Source of the DNA: Streptomyces pyxinae
Lineage (GTDB): Bacteria; Actinomycetota; Actinomycetes; Streptomycetales; Streptomycetaceae
Length of the DNA: 64,000 nt
Assembly: GCF_024756275.1 (NCBI RefSeq)
Contig: NZ_JANUGQ010000004.1
Location: 334,579-398,578 of the forward strand
Direction: 5' to 3'
Shown: in pieces, positions 25,151 through 33,917 of the stretch
Position numbering within the stretch: position 1 is the stretch's first letter
Layout: every line of letters starts with the position of its first letter
The notes under the pieces: model-generated
Seen by the model: the letters and a program-made list of their open reading frames with translations, nothing else
The model's database searches: none
What the model was told of the DNA's origin: nothing
Made by a program: the position numbers and the translations under genes

Positions 25151-26596
25151 TCAGCCCTCCGGGGTGGCCGCGGGCGCCTCGGCGGCGGCCGCCTGGCGCA
25201 GCCCGAGCCGCGAGTTGCGGCGCCCGTAGAGCGCGTACACCAGCGCCCCGGCGGCCAGGAAGACGGCGAACTGGAGCCAGGTCCGCCAGCCGGTGCCCCA
25301 GATCAGATACAGGCAGAACAGCACGCCGAGCGCGGGCACCACCGGGTAGAGCGGCACCCGGAAGCTGGTCTCGGCGTCCGGGTAGCGGCGGCGCAGCGCG
25401 ATCACCGCGATGTTCACCGAGGCCATCACGGCGAGGGTGCCGATGGTGGTCAGGTTCATCACCACGTCCAGCGGGACCACGGCGGCCGGGACGGCGAAGA
25501 CCAGCGCCACGATCCAGGTGTTGGCGACCGGGGTGGAGGTCTTCGGGGAGACCTTCTCGAAGACGTGCGGGACCAGGCCGTCCCGGGACATCGACATCAG
25601 GATCCGGGTCTGGCCGTACATCACCGCCAGCACCACCGAGGCGATGGCGACGACCGCGCCGAAGGCGATGATCCCGCCGCCGAACGCCGACTCGGTGACC
25701 CGGTCCACGATCAGCGAGAGGGCGGCCGGCTGGTCGGCCACCTCGTCGGCGGAGAGCGCGCCGATGGCCGCGACCGCCACCGTGCAGTAGAGCAGGGTGA
25801 CGATGCCGATGCAGATCAGGATGGCCAGCGGAATGTTCCGGCGGGGGTTCTTGACCTCCTCGCCGGCGGTGGTGATCGCGTCGAAGCCGATGTACGAGAA
25901 GAAGGCCAGCGAGGCGCCCGAGGTGACCCCGGCGATCCCGTGCGCGGTGAACGGCGAGAGGTTGTCCGAGCGGAACGCGGTGAAGGCGATGGCGCAGAAG
26001 AGCACCAGGACCACCAGCTTCACCACCGCCATCGCGGCCGTCGCCCGGGCGCTCTCCCGGATGCCCCGGACCAGCAGCAGGGCGGCGAGCCCGATGACCA
26101 CGACGGCCGGGATGTTCACCACTCCGCCGTCGCCGGGCGGGCTGGAGAGGGCGGCGGGCAGCTGCCAGCCGACCAGGCTGTCGAGCAGTTCGTTGAGGTA
26201 CTGGCCCCAGCCGACCGCCACGGCGGAGACGGAGACGCCGTACTCCAGCAGCAGACACCAGCCGACCAGGAACGCGGTGCGCTCCCCGAGCGTGGCGTAG
26301 GCGAAGGAGTACGAGCTGCCGGAGACCGGGATGGCGCTGCCCAGCTCGGCGAAGGCGAAGGCGGTGAGGACACAGGTGATCGCGGCGAGGAGGAAGGAGA
26401 CCACGACCGCGGGGCCCGCCTCCGCCACACTGTCGGAGAGCCCGACGAAGATGCCGGTGCCGACGATGGCGCCGACGCCGAAGCAGACGAGCTGGAACAG
26501 GCCCATCGTGCGGTTGAGGCCGTGCCCCTCCAGGTCGGCGCCGGATTCGGCGATCAGCTGGGCGGGGTTCTTGATGCGCGGTCCGGTGGGACGCAT
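25151..26596 (-). CDS. APC superfamily amino acid permease
   Basis: 481 residues with about twelve membrane segments and the APC signature GLFQLVCFGVGAIVGTGIFVG in the first one (residues about 31-51). Later landmarks are FSYIGFDAITTAGEEVKNPRRNIP and VLAVMYGQTRILMSMSRDGL. This is the cationic amino acid or CAT-like type of permease. Next to ornithine carbamoyltransferase and arginine deiminase it may import arginine or exchange it for ornithine, an inference from position. Start ATG at 26596 (MRPTGPRIKNP) was preferred, as the upstream frame is Arg/Pro-rich noise. Confidence 0.9.
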   Translation of the reverse strand: MRPTGPRIKNPAQLIAESGADLEGHGLNRTMGLFQLVCFGVGAIVGTGIFVGLSDSVAEAGPAVVVSFLLAAITCVLTAFAFAELGSAIPVSGSSYSFAYATLGERTAFLVGWCLLLEYGVSVSAVAVGWGQYLNELLDSLVGWQLPAALSSPPGDGGVVNIPAVVVIGLAALLLVRGIRESARATAAMAVVKLVVLVLFCAIAFTAFRSDNLSPFTAHGIAGVTSGASLAFFSYIGFDAITTAGEEVKNPRRNIPLAILICIGIVTLLYCTVAVAAIGALSADEVADQPAALSLIVDRVTESAFGGGIIAFGAVVAIASVVLAVMYGQTRILMSMSRDGLVPHVFEKVSPKTSTPVANTWIVALVFAVPAAVVPLDVVMNLTTIGTLAVMASVNIAVIALRRRYPDAETSFRVPLYPVVPALGVLFCLYLIWGTGWRTWLQFAVFLAAGALVYALYGRRNSRLGLRQAAAAEAPAATPEG

Positions 26597-26721
26597 GGGG
26601 TGGTTCTCTTCTCTTGGCCGTGCTGCCGTGCGGAAAGCGGGTCGCGACGCGGGGTGCGGTCGCACGGTACGCGCCCGGATGCGGATCGCGCGGTGGGCGG
26701 CGTACCGGAGTGCGGCGTGCC

Positions 26722-26749
26722 GGGGTGTCGCACCGGAGTGCGGCACCCC
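26722..26749 (-). terminator. Second hairpin downstream of the OTC gene
   Basis: GGGGTGTCGCAC (26722-26733) and GTGCGGCACCCC (26738-26749) pair over 12 bp with one G-T wobble and a cgga loop. It lies in tandem with the hairpin at 26771 and could also be in the 5' leader of the permease gene. Confidence 0.55.
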
Positions 26750-26770
26750 GAGGGGCTGTACCAACACGAC

Positions 26771-26798
26771 GGGGCCCGGGCCTGCGAGCCCGGACCCC
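26771..26798 (-). terminator. Hairpin terminator of the OTC gene
   Basis: GGGGCCCGGGC (26771-26781) pairs with GCCCGGACCCC (26788-26798) apart from one mismatch, with a 6-nt loop. It starts 48 nt beyond the stop of the ornithine carbamoyltransferase gene on the minus strand. Confidence 0.7.
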
Positions 26799-26845
26799 AC
26801 CATGCGAATCGTTCGTACCGATCGTAGTCGATACGGATCAGTGGA

Positions 26846-27868
26846 TCAGTGGCCGGATACGTCCCCGGCGGATCCGAGGGTCGCCACCAGCACCGCCTTG
26901 ATGGTGTGCAGCCGGTTCTCGGCCTCGTCGAAGACCACCGAGTGCGGCGACTCGAAGACCTCGTCGGTCACCTCCAGCTCGGTGCGGCCGTACCGCCGGT
27001 GGATCTCCCGGGCGACGGAGGTGCCGAGGTCGTGGAAGGCGGGCAGGCAGTGCAGGAACCGCACCTCCGGATTGCCGGTGGCGCGCAGCACGTCCATGGT
27101 CACCGTGTACGGGCCGAGGGCGGCGATCCGCTCGTCCCACACATCGGCGGGCTCCCCCATGGAGACCCATACGTCGGTGGCGACGAAATCGGCGCCCCGG
27201 ACCCCCTCCGCGATGTCGGGGGTCAGGGTGATCCGGGCGCCGCTCGCCCCCGCCAGCTCCCGGGCCCGGGCCACCACCGGCCCGGCCGGCCAGTACTCCT
27301 CGGGCGCCACGATCCGGACGTCCATGCCGAGCAGAGCGGCGGTGATCAGATAGGAGTTGCCCATGTTGTACCGGCCGTCACCGAGATAGGCGAAGGCGAC
27401 GCGCTCCGGGGGCCGGCCGGTGTGCTCGGTCATGGTGAGCACGTCCGCGAGCATCTGGGTGGGGTGCCAGTCGTCGGTGAGGCCGTTGTAGACCGGCACC
27501 CCGGCGTGGGCGGCCAGCTCCTCCACCGTGGCCTGGGCGTCGCCCCGGAACTCGATGGCGTCGAAGAACCGCCCGAGCACCCGGGCGGTGTCCCGCGCCG
27601 ACTCCTTCTTGCCGATGTGCGAGCCCGCCGGGTCGATATAGGTGGTGGCGGCGCCCTGGTCGGCGGCGGCGACCTCGAAGGCGCAGCGCGTCCGGGTGGA
27701 GGGCTTCTCGAAGATCAGCGCGATGTTCCGGCCGCGCAGCCGCCGGACCTCGGTGCCCGCCTTCTTCGCCGCCTTGAGTTCCGCGGCCAGGCCGAGCAGG
27801 CCGCGGAACTCCTCGGCGGTGAAGTCCAGCTCCTTGAGGAAGTGGCGACCGGTGAGGTCGGGGGCCAT
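26846..27868 (-). CDS. argF: Ornithine carbamoyltransferase
   Basis: 340 residues. The carbamoyl-phosphate site [12 protein letters not shown] lies near residue 55, [12 protein letters not shown] in the middle, and the ornithine-binding [10 protein letters not shown] near residue 271; DxxxSMGE also appears ([14 protein letters not shown]). It makes citrulline from ornithine and carbamoyl phosphate, or runs in reverse in the arginine deiminase pathway. CAGGAG precedes the ATG at 27868. An ARG-box-like palindrome upstream argues for arginine repression and an anabolic role, while its neighbour arcA argues for a catabolic one. The symbol argF is used on the strength of the ARG box. Confidence 0.95.
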   Translation of the reverse strand: MAPDLTGRHFLKELDFTAEEFRGLLGLAAELKAAKKAGTEVRRLRGRNIALIFEKPSTRTRCAFEVAAADQGAATTYIDPAGSHIGKKESARDTARVLGRFFDAIEFRGDAQATVEELAAHAGVPVYNGLTDDWHPTQMLADVLTMTEHTGRPPERVAFAYLGDGRYNMGNSYLITAALLGMDVRIVAPEEYWPAGPVVARARELAGASGARITLTPDIAEGVRGADFVATDVWVSMGEPADVWDERIAALGPYTVTMDVLRATGNPEVRFLHCLPAFHDLGTSVAREIHRRYGRTELEVTDEVFESPHSVVFDEAENRLHTIKAVLVATLGSAGDVSGH

Positions 27869-27917
27869 GGCGCTGCTCCTGGGGTCTGGGTACGGGACAT
27901 CGGAATCCTATACGGGT

Positions 27918-27937
27918 GGATGCAATTTTATACATCC
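27918..27937 (-). promoter_or_regulatory. ARG box (ArgR operator) at the argF promoter
   Basis: The minus strand reads GGATGTATAAAATTGCATCC, a near-perfect inverted repeat around AT-rich DNA that stands out in this GC-rich window and fits ArgR half-sites with TGCAT/TGTAT. A possible -10 (TAGGAT, 27905-27910, minus strand) lies just downstream, so ArgR bound here would cover the -35 region. The argF start is 50 bp away. Confidence 0.72.
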
Positions 27938-28080
27938 TCTGTTCCGTCTCCGGCCGGTGCCGCCCCCAGGGCCCGGCGGCCGGCCGGGCGGGCCGGCCCG
28001 GCCGACACCGATCATGGCATCCCGCTCCCGGGCCGCCTCCTCCCCCGCGCACCCGGCACCGGCACTCACGCACCGAGCAC

Positions 28081-29313
28081 TCACACGGCGTCGCGCTCCA
28101 CCGGGCAGCTCATACAGCGCGGCCCGCCCCGCCCCCGGCCCAGCTCGCTGCCGCGGATCTCGATCACCTCGATCCCCTCCTTGCGCAGATGGGTGTTGGT
28201 GGTGACATTCCGCTCGTACGCCACCACCACCCCCGGCTCCACCGCCAGCACATTGCAGCCGTCGTCCCACTGCTCCCGCTCGGCCGCGTGCACGTCCTGG
28301 GTGGCGGTGAGCACCCGGATGGCGGGCAGCTCCAGGGCGGCGGCGACGGCCCGGTGCATGTGCTCCGGCGGGTGGTCGGTGACCTTCAGCGCCCGGCCGC
28401 CCTCGCCGGGCTCGATGGTGTACGAACGGAGCATGCCGAGCCCGGCGTACTGGGTGAAGGCGTCCGGGGCGACCATGGTCATCACGGTGTCGAGATGCAT
28501 GAAGGCCCGGCTCTTCGGCAGGTCGAGGGCGACGATGGTACGGGCCGAGCCGGCCGCGAAGAGGCCGCGCGCCAGCATCTCCACCGCCTGCGGGGTGGTG
28601 CGCTCGCTCATGCCGATCAGTACGGCTCCGTTGCCGATGACCAGCACGTCGCCGCCCTCGATGGTGGACGGGAAGTCGCCCTGTCCCTCCGACCAGTGGT
28701 GGAAATCGCCCGCCTCCGGCCCGGTGAACAGCGGATGGTGCCGGTAGATCGCCTCGAAATGGACCGTCTCGCGCTTCCGGGCCGGCCAGCGCATGGCGTT
28801 GATGGAGACACCGTCGTAGATCCAGGCGGAGGTGTCCCGGGTGAAGAGGTGGTTGGGGAGCGGGCCGAGCAGGAAGTCGTCCGGGTCCATCACATGGAAC
28901 CGGACCGAGACCGGCTCGGGATGGCCCTCCAGGAACTCCCGCTTGGTCATCCCGCCGACCAGCGCCGCCACCAGATCGGCGGTCTCCATGGCGTCGAAGG
29001 CGGCGCGGAGGTGGTCGGTGGCGAGCGGACCGTACTCCTTCTCGTCGAAGACCCGGTCGAGCACCAGATCCCGCGCCGGTCTCAGCTCCAGGGTCTCGCG
29101 CAGCAGGTCCCCGAAGAGGTGCACCGCCACCCCCCGGTCGCGCAGCACATCGGCGAAGCCGTCGTGCTCCTGGCGGGCCCGGCGCACCCAGAGGACGTCG
29201 TCGAAGAGCAACGCGTCCTTGTTGCGCGGGGTCAGCCGCTTCAGCTCCAGATCGGGCCGGTGGAGTATGACGCGGCGGAGCCGCCCGGTCTCGGAATCGA
29301 CGTGGAATCCCAT
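28081..29313 (-). CDS. arcA: Arginine deiminase
   Basis: 410 residues, normal length. It shows [20 protein letters not shown], the conserved [35 protein letters not shown] and the catalytic Cys in [12 protein letters not shown] near residue 401. It hydrolyses arginine to citrulline and ammonia. Start ATG at 29313 ([10 protein letters not shown]), with GATGAGGG upstream; the longer frame to 29346 lacks a ribosome site. It lies directly upstream of the ornithine carbamoyltransferase gene on the same strand, but argF has its own control region. No carbamate kinase gene is present here. Confidence 0.95.
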   Translation of the reverse strand: MGFHVDSETGRLRRVILHRPDLELKRLTPRNKDALLFDDVLWVRRARQEHDGFADVLRDRGVAVHLFGDLLRETLELRPARDLVLDRVFDEKEYGPLATDHLRAAFDAMETADLVAALVGGMTKREFLEGHPEPVSVRFHVMDPDDFLLGPLPNHLFTRDTSAWIYDGVSINAMRWPARKRETVHFEAIYRHHPLFTGPEAGDFHHWSEGQGDFPSTIEGGDVLVIGNGAVLIGMSERTTPQAVEMLARGLFAAGSARTIVALDLPKSRAFMHLDTVMTMVAPDAFTQYAGLGMLRSYTIEPGEGGRALKVTDHPPEHMHRAVAAALELPAIRVLTATQDVHAAEREQWDDGCNVLAVEPGVVVAYERNVTTNTHLRKEGIEVIEIRGSELGRGRGGPRCMSCPVERDAV

Positions 29314-29587
29314 GCCCTCATCCTGACCACCCGCGTCACAGTTCACCCGCCTTCACCGCCGCGACCTTCCGGCCGGGCCCGCGCCCGGACCGGACCGGGC
29401 CGGGACCAGGGCCGGAGCGGGCCGCCGGGACCCGGCGGTACGGCGGCCCGGCACGACCCGTGACCACCCGGGCCCCGCCGCTCCCGGGCGGCCGGGACAG
29501 TGGAGCCGGGCCCGCCCGGGTCCACGGCCACTCGCCCGCCCGGGTCCACGGCGGGGCGCGCCCCGGTTCACCGCCGGGCTCCTGGGT

Positions 29588-32143
29588 TCAGAGCCGGGGG
29601 TCGACCGGCTCCGACTCCAGGGCCAGCACCGCGAAGACCGCCTCGTGGACCCGCCACAGCGGCTCGCCCCCGGCCAGCCGGTCCAGCGCCTCCAGGCCGA
29701 GCGCGTACTCCCGCAGCGCCAGCGACCGCTTGTGGCCGAGGGACCGGTCCCGCAGCCGCTCCAGGTTCTCCGGGCGGGTGTACTCCGGGCCGTAGACGAT
29801 CCGCAGATACTCCCGGCCCCGCACCTTGACGCCCGGCTGCGCGAGCCGCCCCCGGCCGTCCCGCACCAGGGCGTCCAGCGGCTTGACCACCATGCCCTCG
29901 CCGCCCGCGCCGGTGAGCTGCAGCCACCAGTCGGTACCGGCCCGCACCGAGGTCTCGTCGCCGGTGTCCACGAGGATCCTCCGGGTCGCCCGGAGGAGTC
30001 CGGTCGGGTCCCGCTCCACCAGCCGGTCCAGCCAGGCCAGCTGGGCGTCGTGCGGTACGTCCGCCAGCGACCGGCCGCGCCCGGCGAGCACCTGGAACGG
30101 CGCGAACCGCACCCCGTCCAGGCCCTCGGTGGTCCAGCAGTACCGCCGGTACGCCTCGGTGAACGCCGCCGCGTCCACGGCCCGGGCCCGCTGCCGCTCC
30201 AGCAGCGCGCCGGCCCCGGCGCCCCGGGCCCCGGCCGCCTCCAACGCGGCCACCACGGCGGGCAGCACGGCGCCCGAGGCGGCGCCCACGGCGGCGTACT
30301 GGCCGCGCAGCAGCCCCATGGACTTCAGCGACCAGGGCAGCAGCTCGCCGTCGAGCAGCAGCCAGTCGGTGTCCAGCTCGTCCCAGAGCCCGGCGCCGGT
30401 GACGGCGGCCCGCAGCCGGTCCAGCACCTCCTCGGTGACCGCCGGGTCGTCGAAGAACGGCCGACCGGTACGGGTGTACAGCGCGCCGGTCGGCCCGGCG
30501 GCGCCGAACCGCTCCCGGGCGGTGTCCGCGTCCCGGCAGACCAGGGCGACGGCCCGCGAGCCCATGTGCTTCTCCTCGCACACCACCCGTGCCACCCCGT
30601 CGGCCCGGTACTGGGCGAACGCCTCCGCCGGGTGCTCCAGATAGCCGTCCAGCCGGGAGGCGGCGGTCGGCGCCATGGTCGGCGGGAGGTACGGGAGCAG
30701 CGCCGGGTCGACGGCGAACCGGCTCATCACCTCCAGGGCGGCCGCCGCGTTCTCCTCGCGCACGGCGACCCTGCCCAGGTGGCGGGTCTCCACGACCCGC
30801 CGTCCGTGCACATCGGCCAGGTCGAGCGGCCGGCCCTGGTGGCCGCCGGGCGCGTCGGTGGCGAGCGGCCGTACCGGCTCGTACCAGACCTTCTCGGCCG
30901 GTACGTCGACCAGTTCGCGCTCCGGCCAGCGCAGCGCGGTCAGCCGGCCGCCGAAGACGGCCCCGGTGTCCAGGCAGATGGTGTTGTTCACCCAGGAGGT
31001 GGTGGGCACCGGGGTGTGGCCGTAGACCACGGTGGCCCGGCCCCGGTACTCCTCGGCCCACGGGTAGCGCACCGGCAGCCCGAACTCGTCGGTCTCGCCG
31101 GTGGTGTCGCCGTACAGCGCGTGCGAGCGCACCCGGCCGGAGGTGCGGCCGTGGTACTTCTCGGGCAGCCCGGCGTGGCAGACCACCAGACGGCCGCCGT
31201 CGAGCACGTAGTGGCTGACCAGTCCGTCGATGAACTCCCGCACCTCGGCCCGGAATTCCTCGCTCTCGCGGTCCAGCTGGGCGATGGTCTCGGCGAGCCC
31301 GTGGGTGAGCTGGACCTGCTTGCCGCGCAGCCGGCGGCCGAGCTTGTTCTCGTGGTTGCCGGGCACACAGAGGGCGGTGCCCGCGCGGACCATGGACATC
31401 ACCCGGCGGAGCACGCCCGGGCTGTCGGGCCCCCGGTCCACCAGGTCCCCGACGAAGACGGCGGTACGCCCCTCCGGGTGGGCGCCGTCCGCGTAACCGA
31501 GCCGGGTGAGCAGCGCCTCCAGTTCGGCCGAGCAGCCGTGCACGTCCCCGATAATGTCGAACGGGCCGGTGAGGTGGCGCAGGTCGTTGTAGCGCGGCTC
31601 CAGCACGACCCGGGCCGCCGCCACCTCCTCGGCCCCGCGCAGCACATGCACCTTGCGGAAGCCCTCGCGCTCAAGTCCCCGCAGTGAGCGGCGCAGTTCG
31701 CGGCGGTGGCGCTGGATGACGTGCCGGGGCAGGTCCGCCCGGTCCGGCCGGCCGGCGTTCCGCGCGGCGCACACCTCCTCGGGGAGGTCGAGCACGACGG
31801 CGATCGGCAGCACATCGTGCTCCCGGGCCAGCCGCACCAGCTGGGCGCGGCTCTCCCGCTGCACATTGGTCGCGTCGATCACGGTCAGCCGTCCGGCGGC
31901 GAGCCGCTTGCCGGCGATGTAGTGCAGTACGTCGAAGGCGTCCCCGCTGGCGGTCTGGTCGTTCTCGTCGTCCGCGACCAGCCCCCGGCAGAAGTCGGAG
32001 GAGAGCACCTCGGTGGGCTTGAAGTGCCGGCGCGCGAAGGTGGTCTTGCCCGATCCGGTGGCGCCGATCAGCACCACGAGGGACAGATCGGTGACGGCCA
32101 GCGCCCGTCCGGCCGGCTCCCCGGCGATGTACCCGGCGCTCAT
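29588..32143 (-). CDS. pnkp: Polynucleotide kinase-phosphatase (RNA repair, Pnkp)
   Basis: 851 residues in three domains. The 5'-kinase has its P-loop GATGSGKTT at residues 27-35. The metallophosphoesterase with 2',3'-phosphatase activity follows: DIIGDVHGCSAELEALL near residue 199, GDLVDRGPDSPGV, GNHEN and VYGHTPVP. The C-terminal adenylyltransferase/ligase-like domain has its Lys in EEKHMGSRAVAL near residue 525. Bacterial Pnkp partners with Hen1 to heal, 2'-O-methylate and reseal cleaved RNAs such as tRNAs cut by ribotoxins. The ATG overlaps the hen1 stop (ATGA), so the two are co-translated. Confidence 0.93.
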   Translation of the reverse strand: MSAGYIAGEPAGRALAVTDLSLVVLIGATGSGKTTFARRHFKPTEVLSSDFCRGLVADDENDQTASGDAFDVLHYIAGKRLAAGRLTVIDATNVQRESRAQLVRLAREHDVLPIAVVLDLPEEVCAARNAGRPDRADLPRHVIQRHRRELRRSLRGLEREGFRKVHVLRGAEEVAAARVVLEPRYNDLRHLTGPFDIIGDVHGCSAELEALLTRLGYADGAHPEGRTAVFVGDLVDRGPDSPGVLRRVMSMVRAGTALCVPGNHENKLGRRLRGKQVQLTHGLAETIAQLDRESEEFRAEVREFIDGLVSHYVLDGGRLVVCHAGLPEKYHGRTSGRVRSHALYGDTTGETDEFGLPVRYPWAEEYRGRATVVYGHTPVPTTSWVNNTICLDTGAVFGGRLTALRWPERELVDVPAEKVWYEPVRPLATDAPGGHQGRPLDLADVHGRRVVETRHLGRVAVREENAAAALEVMSRFAVDPALLPYLPPTMAPTAASRLDGYLEHPAEAFAQYRADGVARVVCEEKHMGSRAVALVCRDADTARERFGAAGPTGALYTRTGRPFFDDPAVTEEVLDRLRAAVTGAGLWDELDTDWLLLDGELLPWSLKSMGLLRGQYAAVGAASGAVLPAVVAALEAAGARGAGAGALLERQRARAVDAAAFTEAYRRYCWTTEGLDGVRFAPFQVLAGRGRSLADVPHDAQLAWLDRLVERDPTGLLRATRRILVDTGDETSVRAGTDWWLQLTGAGGEGMVVKPLDALVRDGRGRLAQPGVKVRGREYLRIVYGPEYTRPENLERLRDRSLGHKRSLALREYALGLEALDRLAGGEPLWRVHEAVFAVLALESEPVDPRL

Positions 32144-33726
32144 GCCGCCCCCTCCCCCGTGCCCGTGCTCGTGCTCGTGCTCGTGCTCGTACCACTGCGG
32201 TCGCTCATCCCATGGCCCCCGTCATGCACACCACTTACCTCACTCACACCGCTCGTCACACCGTCCCCGGCCGCGCCGACGGCATCACTGCCCCGGGTGA
32301 ACACCGCCAGCTGGGTCGGCGGCCCCACCTCCGGGTCGTCGGGCCCCACCGGCAGATACCGCATGGTGTATCCGTACCGCTCCGCCACCGCCGAGGCCCA
32401 GGCGCGGAACTGCGCGCGGGTCCACTCGAACCGGTGGTCACCGTGGCGGACGTGCCCGGCGGGCAGGCTCTCCCAGCGGACGTTGTACTCGGCGTTGGGC
32501 GTGGTGACGACGGCGGTGCCGGGGCGCGCGGAGCCGAAGACCGCGTACTCCAGCGCGGGCAGCCGGTCCGGGTCGACATGCTCGATCACCTCGCTGAGCA
32601 CGGCCGCGTCATATCCGGTGAGCCGCTTGTCGGTGTACGTCAGCGAGCCCTGGACCAGCCGTACGCGCCCGGCCTGGCGCTCGCTCATCCGCTCCGGCTT
32701 CAGCCGCCGGCCGGCCACGGTGAGGGCGCGCACCGAGACGTCGACGCCCACGATCTCGGTGTACCGGACGTCCTTGAGCAGCTCTCCCACCAACTGGCCC
32801 TGTCCGCAGCCCAGATCGAGCACCCGGCCGGCGCCCGCCCCGCGCAGCACCGCCAGAATGGCCTCCCGGCGCCGGACGGCCAGCGGGACCGGTCGCTCCT
32901 CGGTGTCGGTGGTCTCGTCCACCGCGTTGTCGACCGCCTCCGCGTCGAGGCCCTCCGCCTCGGCCAGCCGGGCGAGTTCGAGCCGCTCGGTGGCCTGCCG
33001 GGTGAGGCCCCGGCGGCGGGCCAGATAGCGGCTGGTGATCAGCTGTCGCTCGGGGTGTTCCGCGAGCCAGCCCTCCCCGGCGCGCAGCAGCTTGTCCACC
33101 TCGTCGGGGGCTACCCAGTAGTGCTTGGCGTCGTCCAGCACCGGCAGCAGCACATACAACTGCCGCAGCGCGTCGGCCAGGCGTACCTCGCCCTCCAGGG
33201 CCAGCCCGACATACCGGGAGTCGCCCCACTCGGGAAAGGCCGCGTCCAGGGCCACCGGTTCGGCCCGCACCTCCGCCCAGCCGAGCGGCCCGAAGAGCGC
33301 CCGGACCAGCCCGGCCCCGCCGCGCGCGGGCACCGCCGGCACCTCGATCCGCAACGGCAGCGGCGCCGCGGCCCGTTCGGGCCGGGCGGCGCAGTCGCCG
33401 CGCAGGGCGCTCTTGAAGGCCGTGCTGATCGCCACCGACAGCAGCGAGGACCCGGCATAGGGCCGGTCGTTCACATACTGCGCCAGCGCCGCGTCGGGCG
33501 CCCCGCCCCGGCCCTTGCCCCGTCCGCGCCGCACCAGTCCGAGCGCGTCCACCTCCAGCAGCAGCGCCGCCGTGCACCGTTCCTCGGACGCCTCGGGGTA
33601 GAACACATGGGCGGTGCCGTACGCGGTGGAGAACGCCTGCGCCTTGCCGGGATGCTTGTGCAGCAGGAAACCCAGGTCGGTGGCGGGGCGTTCAGGGGTG
33701 CCGGTGGTGCTGATCGTCAGGAACAC
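32140..33726 (-). CDS. hen1: 3'-terminal RNA ribose 2'-O-methyltransferase Hen1
   Basis: 528 residues. The N-terminal half (MFLTISTTG..., ALAQYVNDRPYAGSSLLSVA) is the bacterial Hen1 domain that stimulates Pnkp ligation. The C-terminal half is a SAM methyltransferase: VLDLGCGQGQLVGELL near residue 302, the Hen1 metal motif SEVIEHVDP near residue 377 and GDHRFEWTRAQF. It methylates the 2'-OH at the cut 3' end so that the repaired RNA resists recutting. Start is GTG at 33726. The tail ends in STSTSTSTGTGEGAA, encoded by a cgtgct hexanucleotide run at about 32160-32190. Confidence 0.92.
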   Translation of the reverse strand: MFLTISTTGTPERPATDLGFLLHKHPGKAQAFSTAYGTAHVFYPEASEERCTAALLLEVDALGLVRRGRGKGRGGAPDAALAQYVNDRPYAGSSLLSVAISTAFKSALRGDCAARPERAAAPLPLRIEVPAVPARGGAGLVRALFGPLGWAEVRAEPVALDAAFPEWGDSRYVGLALEGEVRLADALRQLYVLLPVLDDAKHYWVAPDEVDKLLRAGEGWLAEHPERQLITSRYLARRRGLTRQATERLELARLAEAEGLDAEAVDNAVDETTDTEERPVPLAVRRREAILAVLRGAGAGRVLDLGCGQGQLVGELLKDVRYTEIVGVDVSVRALTVAGRRLKPERMSERQAGRVRLVQGSLTYTDKRLTGYDAAVLSEVIEHVDPDRLPALEYAVFGSARPGTAVVTTPNAEYNVRWESLPAGHVRHGDHRFEWTRAQFRAWASAVAERYGYTMRYLPVGPDDPEVGPPTQLAVFTRGSDAVGAAGDGVTSGVSEVSGVHDGGHGMSDRSGTSTSTSTSTGTGEGAA

Positions 33727-33886
33727 ACGCCCGATTCTCGCCCATCCCCACCGCCCCCACCACGCCTTTTCCCGGGTGGCCCCGCCCGTGGGCGCGGCGA
33801 CCCGGGCACCGATCCGGCAGCTCCGGAAGCCAGGTCCGGGCCGGGCCGCCGCGCGGAGGCGACGGCCCGGCTCCCGGCCCCTGGGC

Positions 33887-33904
33887 TCCGGGCCCGTGCC
33901 CGGA
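33887..33904 (-). terminator. Hairpin after the I36/FG-GAP gene
   Basis: TCCGGGC (33887-33893) and GCCCGGA (33898-33904) form a perfect 7-bp stem with a ccgt loop, 13 nt beyond the stop at 33918 on the minus strand. Confidence 0.5.
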
Positions 33905-33917
33905 ACCGGCGGCCGGA

